From Planctomycetales bacterium (GTDB lineage Bacteria > Planctomycetota > Planctomycetia > Planctomycetales > Planctomycetaceae), in assembly GCA_028285345.1 (NCBI GenBank), contig JANQPT010000044.1, positions 496,001 through 560,000 of the forward strand: a stretch of DNA of 64,000 nucleotides, given 5' to 3'. The notes below the pieces were generated by a model. That model had not been told where the DNA came from, did not search any database, and saw only the letters and a program-made list of their open reading frames with translations. A program made the position numbers and the translations under genes. How positions within the stretch are numbered: position 1 is the stretch's first letter; each line of letters begins with the position of its first letter. Positions 33,544-41,964 of this stretch are shown one piece after another.

Positions 33544-35658
33544 ATGCATATTTCAAACGGATTTCGATCGCGAGTTCTCGTCTGCGCTTCGTTCATCATG
33601 CTACTCGCCGCCGGATTGGCGCCGATTTCCGCTGAAGATGCGAGGCCGACGAACAACCGCCTGATCTATCAACTCAGCCAGCCGTATGCCAAATTGGAAA
33701 TGGTCGAAAAGTCGACACGAGTTCTGGAGCTGCAAGGCAGGATCTCTACGGTCGATGTCGACGATTCCACGGTGATCACTGCGTCAAAGGTTGAAAACCC
33801 ATTCAACCCGCGACATTTGAGGCTGACGGCGATGGGGCCGGGCGTCAGTGATGTCGTCGTTGTCGATGAATTCGGCAACAGCTTCAAGCTTGAGGTGCTG
33901 GTCGTAGGCGACGTTCGCTACCTCCAGACGCTGCTGCAGATGAACTTTCCCGACGCCGCGATCCAAGCCACGAAAGTCCAAGGGACCGTCGTGCTCAGCG
34001 GATGGGTTGATCAGCCGTCGCAGATTCTGCCCATCATCAAGATGACCGAGCAATTCTTCCCCGAACCGATCAATAACATCCAGGTCGGCGGAGTGCAGCA
34101 GGTCACGCTCAAAGTCAAAGTGATGGAGGTCCAACGGGGCAAAATCCGCAGCTTGGGCTTTAACTTCTTCAACCTGAACGACAGCGGCTACCTGATCTCC
34201 AATCCGGGAAATCTGGTGCCGATCGAGACCCTCACCGTCCCCTTCGGCGGTGCTCCGGGAATTGAATTCAACCCCGCCAACACGACCGCAATGTTCGGCT
34301 TTATCGGTGCCGACAATATCTTCCAAGGTTTTCTGGAAGCCCTTAAAGAGGAATCGCTGCTCAAGATTCTGGCCGAGCCGAACTTGACCGTCAAAAGCGG
34401 CGAAAAAGCGAACCTGCTGCAAGGTGGTGAATTCCCGATCCTCGTTCCGCAAAGTCTGGGAACGTTGAGCGTGGAGTTCAAATCTTTCGGCGTGAAACTG
34501 GAAGCCCTGCCGATCGTGTTGGGGAACGGCCGCCTGAGTCTGCAACTGGTTCCCGAAGTCAGCGAACGCGACTTCTCAAGTGCCGTCGAATTCCAAGGCC
34601 AAGTCGTACCGGGATTGACGACACGCCGGGTACAAACTGCCGTCGAGATGGATTTCGGACAGACGTTTGTCATCGCCGGGATTATCTTCGACCGCCAAAC
34701 GGCGACCACCTTCAAGGTTCCTCTGTTGGGCGAGATGCCGGTCCTCGGTGCCTTGTTCCGCCGCGTGCAATATAACCAAACCGAAACTGAATTGTTGGTG
34801 ATGGTGACTCCGGAATTGGCCGATCCGCTAACGCCGGAGCAAGTGCCGCTGAAAGGGCCGGGTCAATTCACGAGTCCGCCCAACGATCGCGAATTGTTCT
34901 TCGACGGCGTGTTGGAAGTCCCGGACTATGGTCCGGAGTGCCCCGGCTGCGGTGTAGAGGGCTACGTCCCGGCACACGGTCTGATCACTCCTCAAGCGGA
35001 CCCCAACTATCAGCACGCTCCGACGACGGTTCCGCCCGCCCCAGCGGGTGGCGGAGTCGACACCTTGCCTCCTCCGGCCCCGGGTTCGGAAGCTTCGAGA
35101 ATGCGGAACGCCGGTCCGAATCTCAGTGGAACGGCGCCTCGTCCGGGGCTGGTCGCTCCGCGGTTCTCACAAGCTCCGGTCCAAACGGGCCGGCAGCCGG
35201 GGCAGCAGCCGGGCCGCCAGATGATGGTTCCGCCGTCAGGGGCGACACCCTATCGCAATTCAGCCAACAGCCGACAAGCTCGTGTCTCGGGCCCGGCCGG
35301 CAATCGAGCGGCAGCCGCTCCGCCCAGGGCAAAAACTCTCCAACAGGCGCGTGCCAATCGGCGGTACAATCCGCGGACCGTCGTGCAACAGCAAAAGTCG
35401 AGTTCTCAGAGCAAGACGACCGTCATCAAACAGGCTGCCTCCGCCAAGACGTCTGTGCCATCGCAGCCGAATCAGAAACGATCCGCATCGCCGTTTCTCT
35501 TTCCCAACGAGAAACGCAATGCCCTGTTGAAGCAGCTGGATCCCAAACAGGAATCCAAAAAGGGCAAGCGGCCGATCACCCCCACGCTGGTCGCGCCGCC
35601 GGAAATGAGCGGACCGAGCCGGCCGGCCGGCAGTAGTCCGACGGGCGCATCGAAATGA
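33544..35658 (+). CDS. cpaC: Tad/Flp pilus secretin CpaC/RcpA
   Basis: Outer-membrane secretin of 704 residues. Signal peptide (1-30, ending PISA-E); pilus N-terminal domain (about 50-120: LELQGRISTVDVDDSTVITA, LRLTAMGPGVSDVVVVDEFG); a BON-like domain (VQGTVVLSGWVDQPSQILP); the secretin domain (about 180-425) with EESLLKILAEPNLTVKSGEKA and the closing motif VPLLGEMPVLGALFRR followed by ELLVMVTPELADP. The final 230 residues are a Pro/Gln/Arg-rich low-complexity extension not usual in RcpA. This is the only true secretin pore in the window. GAGGGAGAG precedes the start. Confidence 0.93.
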   Translation: MHISNGFRSRVLVCASFIMLLAAGLAPISAEDARPTNNRLIYQLSQPYAKLEMVEKSTRVLELQGRISTVDVDDSTVITASKVENPFNPRHLRLTAMGPGVSDVVVVDEFGNSFKLEVLVVGDVRYLQTLLQMNFPDAAIQATKVQGTVVLSGWVDQPSQILPIIKMTEQFFPEPINNIQVGGVQQVTLKVKVMEVQRGKIRSLGFNFFNLNDSGYLISNPGNLVPIETLTVPFGGAPGIEFNPANTTAMFGFIGADNIFQGFLEALKEESLLKILAEPNLTVKSGEKANLLQGGEFPILVPQSLGTLSVEFKSFGVKLEALPIVLGNGRLSLQLVPEVSERDFSSAVEFQGQVVPGLTTRRVQTAVEMDFGQTFVIAGIIFDRQTATTFKVPLLGEMPVLGALFRRVQYNQTETELLVMVTPELADPLTPEQVPLKGPGQFTSPPNDRELFFDGVLEVPDYGPECPGCGVEGYVPAHGLITPQADPNYQHAPTTVPPAPAGGGVDTLPPPAPGSEASRMRNAGPNLSGTAPRPGLVAPRFSQAPVQTGRQPGQQPGRQMMVPPSGATPYRNSANSRQARVSGPAGNRAAAAPPRAKTLQQARANRRYNPRTVVQQQKSSSQSKTTVIKQAASAKTSVPSQPNQKRSASPFLFPNEKRNALLKQLDPKQESKKGKRPITPTLVAPPEMSGPSRPAGSSPTGASK

Positions 35659-35726
35659 CGCTCCCGTCTCCCGAACTGTGTAGGACTGTTAAAAACCTTA
35701 TCCTCTGAACGAGCAGCGAACGATCA

Positions 35727-36944
35727 ATGAACAACGTAGTCAGACTTGCCATTGTCGATCCTGACGATACTTCCCGTGCAGCGATCAAGAATCTGCTGCT
35801 GGGCATGGACATGGTTTGGCTGGAGGCGGAGTGCTCTCGGTACGAGTTTTTTGCCGACGTGATCACGCAGACGCAGCCGGACATTGCACTGATCTGTCTG
35901 GATTCGGATGAGGAAAAGGGACTGGCGCTGATCGGCCGGGTGACGCAGGAACTGCCCGGCTGCAGCGTGCTGGTCGTCAGCAGTTCTACGGAAGGCAGTT
36001 TGATCCTGCACGCGATGCGCAACGGTGCGAAGGAGTTCTTGGGATATCCGCTGAAGTGGGAGGATTTCCTCGCGGCACTGGACCGAATTCAAAACACGGG
36101 ACCAGGAAAAGGAGGCGACGGCGGCTCTCGCTCATGCCAGGTTATCGCGGTCGCCGGCGCCGCCGGGGGCGTGGGCTGTACGTCGCTGGCTGTCAATCTG
36201 GGCTGCAGTCTCGCAAAACACGAGCGCAACAACGTGGCAATTGTCGACATCGACTTTGCCTTGGGCGATGCGGACGTTTGGCTCGACATCATTCCCGACT
36301 ACACGATTCATGACGTCACTGAAAACATTACGCGGTTGGATTACTCGCTGCTGAAACGCTCGTTGACGCAGCACGATTGCGGAGTCTACCTGCTGCCGCG
36401 GCCGGTTCAAATTACCGACGACGTCACCGTCAATTCCGAACAACTGAAGCGGATGATGGCACTGTTGAAAGCCACCTTTACGCACTTGGTGGTGGACATC
36501 AGCAAGTCGTTCTCGCCGTTGGACCTGGCGACGATGGAGCTCGCCGATCAGGTCATTATGGTGACTCAATTGGATCTGCCCTGCCTGCGAAACGTCGTGC
36601 GGCTGATGCAGTACTTTGACAATTTTGACGAACTGACGCCGAAGATCAAGGTGGTCGTCAACCGCCTTGGTCTGGAGGAAGAGCAAATCAGCGTCAATAA
36701 GGCGTTGGAAACCATCGGCCGCGACATCTTCTGGCAGATTCCCAACGACTATGCCACGATGGTGGAAGCTCGCAACAATGGAATTCCGCTGCTGATGCAG
36801 GCCCCCCGAGCAAAGCTGACCAAGTGCGTCGACCAACTTGCCGCCGCGGTCGACTCTTCCGGCAGTGCCGAAGAACCGGCCGAGGACCAGAAGAAGCAGA
36901 AGCGCAGCAGCCTGTTCGGATTCCTCTCCAGCGGGTCGAAGTAG
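35727..36944 (+). CDS. cpaE: Tad pilus localisation ATPase-like protein CpaE/TadZ
   Basis: Protein of 405 residues with an N-terminal receiver-like domain (1-120; VRLAIVDPDDTSRAAIKNLL has the Asp pair, and AKEFLGYPLKWEDFL the final strand and helix) and a C-terminal MinD/ParA-like domain. The deviant Walker A reads GAAGGVGCTS (144-153), lacking both the signature Lys and the P-loop Lys, as is known for some CpaE/TadZ proteins. Later motifs: VAIVDIDFALGDADVWLDI, LVVDISKSFSPLDLATMELADQVIMVTQLDLPCLRN. CpaE sets the polar or focal position of Tad pili. No tadA, tadB or tadC follows it here. Confidence 0.9.
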   Translation: MNNVVRLAIVDPDDTSRAAIKNLLLGMDMVWLEAECSRYEFFADVITQTQPDIALICLDSDEEKGLALIGRVTQELPGCSVLVVSSSTEGSLILHAMRNGAKEFLGYPLKWEDFLAALDRIQNTGPGKGGDGGSRSCQVIAVAGAAGGVGCTSLAVNLGCSLAKHERNNVAIVDIDFALGDADVWLDIIPDYTIHDVTENITRLDYSLLKRSLTQHDCGVYLLPRPVQITDDVTVNSEQLKRMMALLKATFTHLVVDISKSFSPLDLATMELADQVIMVTQLDLPCLRNVVRLMQYFDNFDELTPKIKVVVNRLGLEEEQISVNKALETIGRDIFWQIPNDYATMVEARNNGIPLLMQAPRAKLTKCVDQLAAAVDSSGSAEEPAEDQKKQKRSSLFGFLSSGSK

Positions 36945-36997
36945 ATCGCATCGGCGGCGGACGAGCGGCGCATCACGCGCGGCTGTCTGTTGCGGGC

Positions 36998-37339
36998 TTA
37001 GGCGTCGAGATCTAGACGAGTTCCGCGCTCGCCGAACGCATCCGGCGCGTGTTTCACGCTTCCTCCGGGCGCAGAGTCGCCTCCCGTCTCAGGATCGCTC
37101 TGTTGGCTTTGCTGATCCTCCGCGGCCACATAATACCCTTGCCGGCCGTCGGCGTCCCGGTCGGCATCCATATCGGCTTCGGCGACGTCTTGATCATTCG
37201 AGTCGGACTGATCGACCTGAAATCTCTGGGCCGCTTGTTGCGCCTGAGCCTCGTCCTGCTGGGCGGACGTGCGCTGCGCCCCGGCAAATGATCCCGCCAG
37301 ATTCAGTGCCGCTGGATTGCTTGGGCCAATGGAACTCAT
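36998..37339 (-). CDS. Conserved small acidic protein of unknown function
   Basis: Hydrophilic 113-residue protein: MSSIGPSNPAALNLAGSFAG, a Gln/Ala-rich helix (QQDEAQAQQAAQRFQVDQ), an Asp-rich stretch (DVAEADMDADRDADGRQGY), and a C-terminal GERGTRLDLDA. From memory, similar proteins with the same start and the same RDADGR and LDLD- ends occur widely in planctomycetes as hypothetical proteins, so it is judged real despite low complexity. No signal peptide or membrane segment. It is convergent with cpaE (53 bp apart). Function unknown. Confidence 0.7.
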   Translation of the reverse strand: MSSIGPSNPAALNLAGSFAGAQRTSAQQDEAQAQQAAQRFQVDQSDSNDQDVAEADMDADRDADGRQGYYVAAEDQQSQQSDPETGGDSAPGGSVKHAPDAFGERGTRLDLDA

Positions 37340-37616
37340 TGGATGATCTCCCCAATTTCGGGCCGCCCCCGTGGCAGGGCGCTATTCCAATATCCGCAAC
37401 TTGGCCACGGTGTTCGAATCCGATTATCGCCGAATGTGCGTGGAATCGAGGGGGAGCATCTTCAGAATGGGGTGCACAAGCGAACGCATCAATCGGTGCA
37501 TATGGAATTATAGCTCATCGGGGCGAAGGCGGCACGGTCAGTTTCGGCGATTAACCAGGGAATCTTGGCGATGTCGCCAAAGTTTCAGCGCGTTTCAAGG
37601 TTTTGAGACCAGCCAC

Positions 37617-39446
37617 CTATGGTGAAGCGGCGCGTTCTTGCTGTTTTGAGACCGGGGTCACGCTTTCGATCTCGATCGACGGAGCCTTGTCCTTCTCTTG
37701 GGTGTTTGATTCCCGGCTGCGACTCACCGGCCGCACGTCGGCGGGAGTGCCAGGCTGGCGGTCTGCACTGACTGAGTCCGCCTCAGCGGGCTCGTTGGAG
37801 TCTGCGAATCGTGTCTGCGATCTCATCGGCCGGCCATAGCGGAGGAGTGACAATTGCCGTCCTTCAAACTCGATGTTGGAGACAAGAAATCCGCCTCCGC
37901 GGCGCGACAGCTGCGCCGGCCGACGCGCTCCATCCAGCTTCCAGATTTTCGCAGCATCACCATTGGCGACGCGGCGCAGCTTGAGTTCGACAGGCTGCAT
38001 ATGCGGATATTTTAGCGACAAGCTGATATTGACGCTTCTCGGTGTCGAGGCGAACAGCCCGCCAAGCTGGCTGACATTGGGAAAACGGATTTGCGTCAGT
38101 TCGTCGTCGCGATTTGTCACCGGCGGGCGGACCGGACGGCCGTTGACTTTGAGGCGGACCTCGGCCGTTTCAATTTGCCACAGCGGGTCGGCGAGGAATA
38201 CGACATCGTCCATGCCGAAATTCAAATCCGCGTATCCACAGAGCGTCCGCAGCAGGTGCCGGTTGACGTTCGTCGGCACTTCCTCAGATCCCAAGAACGC
38301 ACAAGCGCGCAACACGGCGGGAACGGGAACTTGCGCAACGACGTCGGGATCCCGCAGCCATTTGGAGAGTTGCTCACGATTTCCACTCTCCGCGTAGACG
38401 GTCATCAGCGCTACGAGACTTTGTGTGCGCTCCAATTTAGCGTCGATGTTCCGCAAGACGGCTTCCTCCGCCACGTCGTACTCGCGGTGACGCGCCAAGA
38501 TTCGCGCACAGACGAGATTTGCCTGCCACGCCGTGTCCGCATAGCCGAGTGCCTCGCGCGCGGTGATCGCCGCGTCTTTGTGTCCCTGAAAATCCTGGAT
38601 CGCTGCCAGATTGGCCAACCCGGTGGCCAGCATTTCGTCGCGGCGAAAATGACCGGCCCCGTAGTTTGCCAGTTTTTCGTAGGTCTCCGATGCGGCGTCC
38701 CATTGCCCGAGCGCCTGATGTGTGCGGGCAACGTGATACCAATAGGGCGGATAGCATTCCATGAATTTTTCAAGACGTTGCAGGAGCCGCAGGCGAGTTT
38801 CCGGCTTCTGCTCGGCGAGCGCCTGTTCAAGGCTGTCCAAATCGGCGCTGCGGATCAGCCAACGGTCCGGGATATTGTTCTTTTGAATCATCTTCCAGAA
38901 CGTGTCGAGAAACTGGGACGAACTGCAGATCACCTTGTTCATCCGCGTTTTGTCGATGTTCCAGACTGCCGTATCATTGGTCATCTTGAGATTGCGGTAA
39001 TCCCACCAGCTGTTGGCGCCGGTGAGGACCGCTTGTCCGAATTGCAAGCTCGTGACTTGCGCACTCATCAGAAACGCCGAGGCCATTGTCTGGCGGCCCA
39101 GGTTGCGGCGAAATTGCGACTTCAAGTAGCGGCGTTCTTTTTCCGCAATCGTTTCGCCGCCGATTTCCTCCAAGACCTTGGTGTAGAGCGTCACCACTTC
39201 CTGGTCGGCGATTCCGTTCAGGTTGAGGTTGTTGAGGATCTTTTCCTGCTCCTCCATCAACACCGGCTTTGTGCCATTGCGTTTGATGCGGTGAAACGCG
39301 GCGCGGCAATAGTTGAGTGCGACGGCGGCCGAGCGATCTCGGCTGTCAGTGTTTGCCGTGCGCTGCCGTGTTTCGGTTTCGTCTGCGCGAATCAGGCACG
39401 CCGTTGGGCAAAGAGTTAGCAATAGAAAAATGATGAAAGCTCGCAT
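37617..39446 (-). CDS. Secreted TPR-like repeat protein of unknown function
   Basis: Exported protein of 609 residues. Signal peptide MRAFIIFLLLTLCPTACLIRA; the Cys16 context (LCPTAC) is not a clean lipobox. The middle (about 215-400) shows helical-repeat sequence like tetratricopeptide repeats: PPYWYHVARTHQALGQWDAASETYEKL, then DEMLATGLANLAAIQDFQGHKDAA, then LVCARILARHREYDVAEEAVL. The C-terminal 200 residues are beta-rich and end in a disordered acidic tail. Nothing catalytic is seen. It stands alone between the small acidic protein and a sugar-aminotransferase-like gene. Confidence 0.75.
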   Translation of the reverse strand: MRAFIIFLLLTLCPTACLIRADETETRQRTANTDSRDRSAAVALNYCRAAFHRIKRNGTKPVLMEEQEKILNNLNLNGIADQEVVTLYTKVLEEIGGETIAEKERRYLKSQFRRNLGRQTMASAFLMSAQVTSLQFGQAVLTGANSWWDYRNLKMTNDTAVWNIDKTRMNKVICSSSQFLDTFWKMIQKNNIPDRWLIRSADLDSLEQALAEQKPETRLRLLQRLEKFMECYPPYWYHVARTHQALGQWDAASETYEKLANYGAGHFRRDEMLATGLANLAAIQDFQGHKDAAITAREALGYADTAWQANLVCARILARHREYDVAEEAVLRNIDAKLERTQSLVALMTVYAESGNREQLSKWLRDPDVVAQVPVPAVLRACAFLGSEEVPTNVNRHLLRTLCGYADLNFGMDDVVFLADPLWQIETAEVRLKVNGRPVRPPVTNRDDELTQIRFPNVSQLGGLFASTPRSVNISLSLKYPHMQPVELKLRRVANGDAAKIWKLDGARRPAQLSRRGGGFLVSNIEFEGRQLSLLRYGRPMRSQTRFADSNEPAEADSVSADRQPGTPADVRPVSRSRESNTQEKDKAPSIEIESVTPVSKQQERAASP

Positions 39447-39759
39447 GGCCGGACCTATCCTTCATGCCGGGGGAGATTGCCGGGGCGCTGGGCGGGTTGT
39501 CGACGGAGCGCCGGCACATTTCGCAACTGCCGCGCTCTCACCTAAGTTTACAACTCCGGCATTGCGGTGCCGGATTTCCAGCCCGGTACAGGCTAAGTTC
39601 AACCCGGCCGCGGCGGGTTCAGCGCATTAGCGAATGTTTGCGGGCAGGCGCGGGCTGCACATGATCGGTTTAATCCGGCGCACGCGTTGGGAGACCCTCG
39701 ACGGCCTGAGCGGCAGAACCCGCAAAAAGCGAACTCCGTTTCGAATCATCGGCCGGAAG
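39447..39759. other. Spacer with no gene
   Basis: This 313-base gap between two leftward genes holds only a small 7-bp hairpin TCCGGCA/TGCCGGA (39555-39574) and presumably the promoter of the TPR-like gene. Nothing else seen. Confidence 0.5.
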
Positions 39760-41007
39760 TCAGCCGATTTCGGAGGCTTCTTTGGATCCGATTGAGAGGT
39801 ATTTGGGAGCCGGGATGCTCGCGGGCGATGATTTCTTTCCGTCGCGTCCGAGCGCCAGCGAGATCGCTTGCACCACGCGCTCTTGCTGCTCAAATGTCAG
39901 CTCTGCGAAAATCGGCAGTGCCAAAGTCTCTGACGCTGCGCGCTCCGCTTCGGGCAATGCGCCCGCGTCGTAGCCCAAGTACTCAAAACAAGGCTGAAGA
40001 TGCAATGGCAGCGGATAGTAGATTGCGCAGCCGATCTTGCGCTGTTGCAGGAACTGTTTGACTTCATCTCTGCGGCCGTCGCCGATACGAATGCAATACT
40101 GATTGTAAACGTGTCGTCGTCCCGGCAGCGTTGCGGGAAGTTCAATGGCGTCGAGGAGATCATAGTCGGTGAATAACGACTGATATTGCTCCGCGTTTCG
40201 CTGACGCGCGGCGGTCCAGCTATCCAAATGAGGCAGCTTGACCCGCAATACGGCCGCCTGCAGCGCATCTAGTCGGCTGTTCAGACCGACTTCCAGGTGC
40301 TGGTAGTTGCCAACGTCGCCATGGACACGCAACCGCCGCAGCCGCGCGGACATCTCGGCGTCGTCGGTGGTGATCAGCCCGCCGTCACCTGCCCCGCCGA
40401 GGTTTTTTGTTGGAAAGAAACTGAAACATCCCAACGTGCCCAACACACCAGCGCGACGCCCGTGATATTCTGCACCGATCGCCTGAGCGGCATCCTCGAT
40501 GATCGATAGGCCGTTACGGACGGCCAGCCGCCAGATCGGCTCCATCTCCGCACACTGGCCATAGAGATGGACCGGCAGGATCGCCCGTGTGCGGGGAGTC
40601 AGCGCCGCCTCTACGGCCTGAGGATCGAGATTGAAACTCTCGGGCTGAATATCAACGAAGACGGGAGTGGCACCGGCGCGGTAGATGGAACTCCCTGTTG
40701 CAAAGAACGTGTACGGCGACGTAATCACTTCGTCACCAGGCTGCAGATCGAGCGCCATCAGTGATAGCAGCAGTGCATCGGTTCCCGAGGCACATCCAAT
40801 CGCTTCGCGTGAGTCGCAAAAGGCGGCGGCTTCGAATTCAAACTCAGCGACTTCGTCACCCAATACGAACCTTTGTTCCGCGAAAATGCGGGCGACGGCT
40901 TGTTGTACATCATCGGCAATCGGCGCGTGTTGCGAGACCAGATCGATAAATGGAACTGGTTCGTGCGTATCATCGACATCCGCGCACAGCGGAAGAATCT
41001 CGGACAT
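39760..41007 (-). CDS. DegT/DnrJ/EryC1/StrS family sugar aminotransferase
   Basis: PLP enzyme of 415 residues that transfers an amino group to a keto-sugar nucleotide in polysaccharide or surface-glycan synthesis. Family blocks: VPFIDLVSQHAPI near the start, AIGCASGTDALLLSLMAL, DEVITSPYTFFATGSSIYRAGATPVFVDI, IIEDAAQAIGAEYHGRRAG, SFFPTKNLGGAGDGGLITT with the Schiff-base Lys, and GLNSRLDALQAAVLRVKLPHLD. The start is MSEILPLCAD (41007); the upstream frame to 41088 is Arg/Ser-rich and unlike the family. No other sugar genes are near, so the product is unclear; the family also includes WecE-, ArnB- and PglE-like enzymes. Confidence 0.92.
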   Translation of the reverse strand: MSEILPLCADVDDTHEPVPFIDLVSQHAPIADDVQQAVARIFAEQRFVLGDEVAEFEFEAAAFCDSREAIGCASGTDALLLSLMALDLQPGDEVITSPYTFFATGSSIYRAGATPVFVDIQPESFNLDPQAVEAALTPRTRAILPVHLYGQCAEMEPIWRLAVRNGLSIIEDAAQAIGAEYHGRRAGVLGTLGCFSFFPTKNLGGAGDGGLITTDDAEMSARLRRLRVHGDVGNYQHLEVGLNSRLDALQAAVLRVKLPHLDSWTAARQRNAEQYQSLFTDYDLLDAIELPATLPGRRHVYNQYCIRIGDGRRDEVKQFLQQRKIGCAIYYPLPLHLQPCFEYLGYDAGALPEAERAASETLALPIFAELTFEQQERVVQAISLALGRDGKKSSPASIPAPKYLSIGSKEASEIG

Positions 41008-41388
41008 GGGCGACTCCGTTCGCTCATGAGATCTGCTTCGGGGGGAATTTAGACGCGGTAAATTATGGCTGCAGCCCAATTGTGTCAAGATGAGCGTTGA
41101 CCAACTGCATTGTGTTCACCGTGTTTGCGGAGTTCGCCGCGAGTCTATCTTGGAACTCCGCACGCAGCGTCGTGAAACGCGCGCATCAAGGGAGGTCGGG
41201 CAATCTGTGGGTGTGTCTGACGGTTGCGGAGGATTTGTCAGTGATTCGGAAAAAAAGGTTCAGTGTCGAACGATTCGTATCCGAAACTTCCCCTAGGACA
41301 GATTGAACAACCGCGTCTGTTTTGAGACGGCCCATTGTCAGAAGATCAACACACTCATCTCGATTGGGGCGGAACCTCAGGAAAGCCA
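41008..41388. other. Divergent spacer
   Basis: Promoter-bearing spacer of about 380 bases between the DegT-type gene and the MarR gene. No strong promoter, repeat or operator palindrome recognised. Confidence 0.4.
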
Positions 41389-41964
41389 ATGGACGGCGAT
41401 TCCGCTGGGGCCACCGGTCCGTCTGCGGAGTGTCGAATCGTCACGTCGGTGACGAAGCTGGCAGGTCTATTTCGCACACGATTGGCATCGAGTTTGGTCG
41501 AGTGCGGTTTGAACGACGCCCGTTTTTCTGTTCTGCAGGCGCTCTCCACCGCAGGTACCGCCGGTTGTCCTCAAAAGGAACTGGCCCGCACCCTCCAATA
41601 TTCGGAATCCAACGTCAGTTCGCTGCTCGATCGGATGTCCGCTGATGGTTTGGTCCGACGGCGGCGATCGGAAACGGATCGCCGCAAGGTGCTGATCCAG
41701 ATCTCGGAGATGGGCGAGCGGTTGCTGGCGCGCGGCAACCTTGTCTTTCAGAACGTTGCCGCGGAGTTACTGCAGCGTGTGCCCGAGCCGCAATCGTACG
41801 GTCTGGCAGCCCAGCTCGATCAACTCCGTCAGCAACTGGACTCTGAGGCGGCGTCGAATGTCCACGAAAAACACTCCCGGATCTACCGCAGAGATCGTCC
41901 CGCGGGTCACTTAATTGATCCGCAGTCGCGCTACGCATCATCATCGGCTCACCATGAAATCTGA
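41389..41964 (+). CDS. MarR family transcriptional regulator
   Basis: Winged-helix regulator of 191 residues. The MarR core is clear: SSLVECGLNDARFSVLQALS, QKELARTLQYSESNVSSLLDRMSADGLVRRRRSETDRRKVLIQISEMGERLL, with the DNA-recognition helix SESNVSSLLDRM and the wing Asp-Arg-Arg (SETDRRKV). The start is placed at MDGDSAGATG (41389), preceded by AGGAAAG; a TTG at 41335 is the alternative. Its last 11 bases overlap the start of the downstream TolC-like gene, so it is very likely an operon-specific repressor of that efflux component. Ligand unknown. Confidence 0.9.
   Translation: MDGDSAGATGPSAECRIVTSVTKLAGLFRTRLASSLVECGLNDARFSVLQALSTAGTAGCPQKELARTLQYSESNVSSLLDRMSADGLVRRRRSETDRRKVLIQISEMGERLLARGNLVFQNVAAELLQRVPEPQSYGLAAQLDQLRQQLDSEAASNVHEKHSRIYRRDRPAGHLIDPQSRYASSSAHHEI

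Noticed and set aside
33299..33664. 121-codon + strand frame overlapping the start of cpaC
   Set aside because: Overlaps the secretin's signal-peptide region in another frame; the secretin start has its own ribosome site.
37390..37460. TTCGAATCC, resembling a tRNA T-loop
   Set aside because: No matching acceptor, D or anticodon stems could be folded around it.
36838..37554. A 238-codon open frame on the + strand across the end of cpaE and the small acidic gene
   Set aside because: Arg/Pro/Ser-rich translation typical of the shadow of GC-rich DNA; the minus-strand small protein in the same place has better composition and family-like ends.
38091..39419. 442-codon frame antisense to the TPR-like gene
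   Set aside because: Low-sense composition (Arg/Phe/Gly/Asp-rich) and full overlap with a better gene having a signal peptide.
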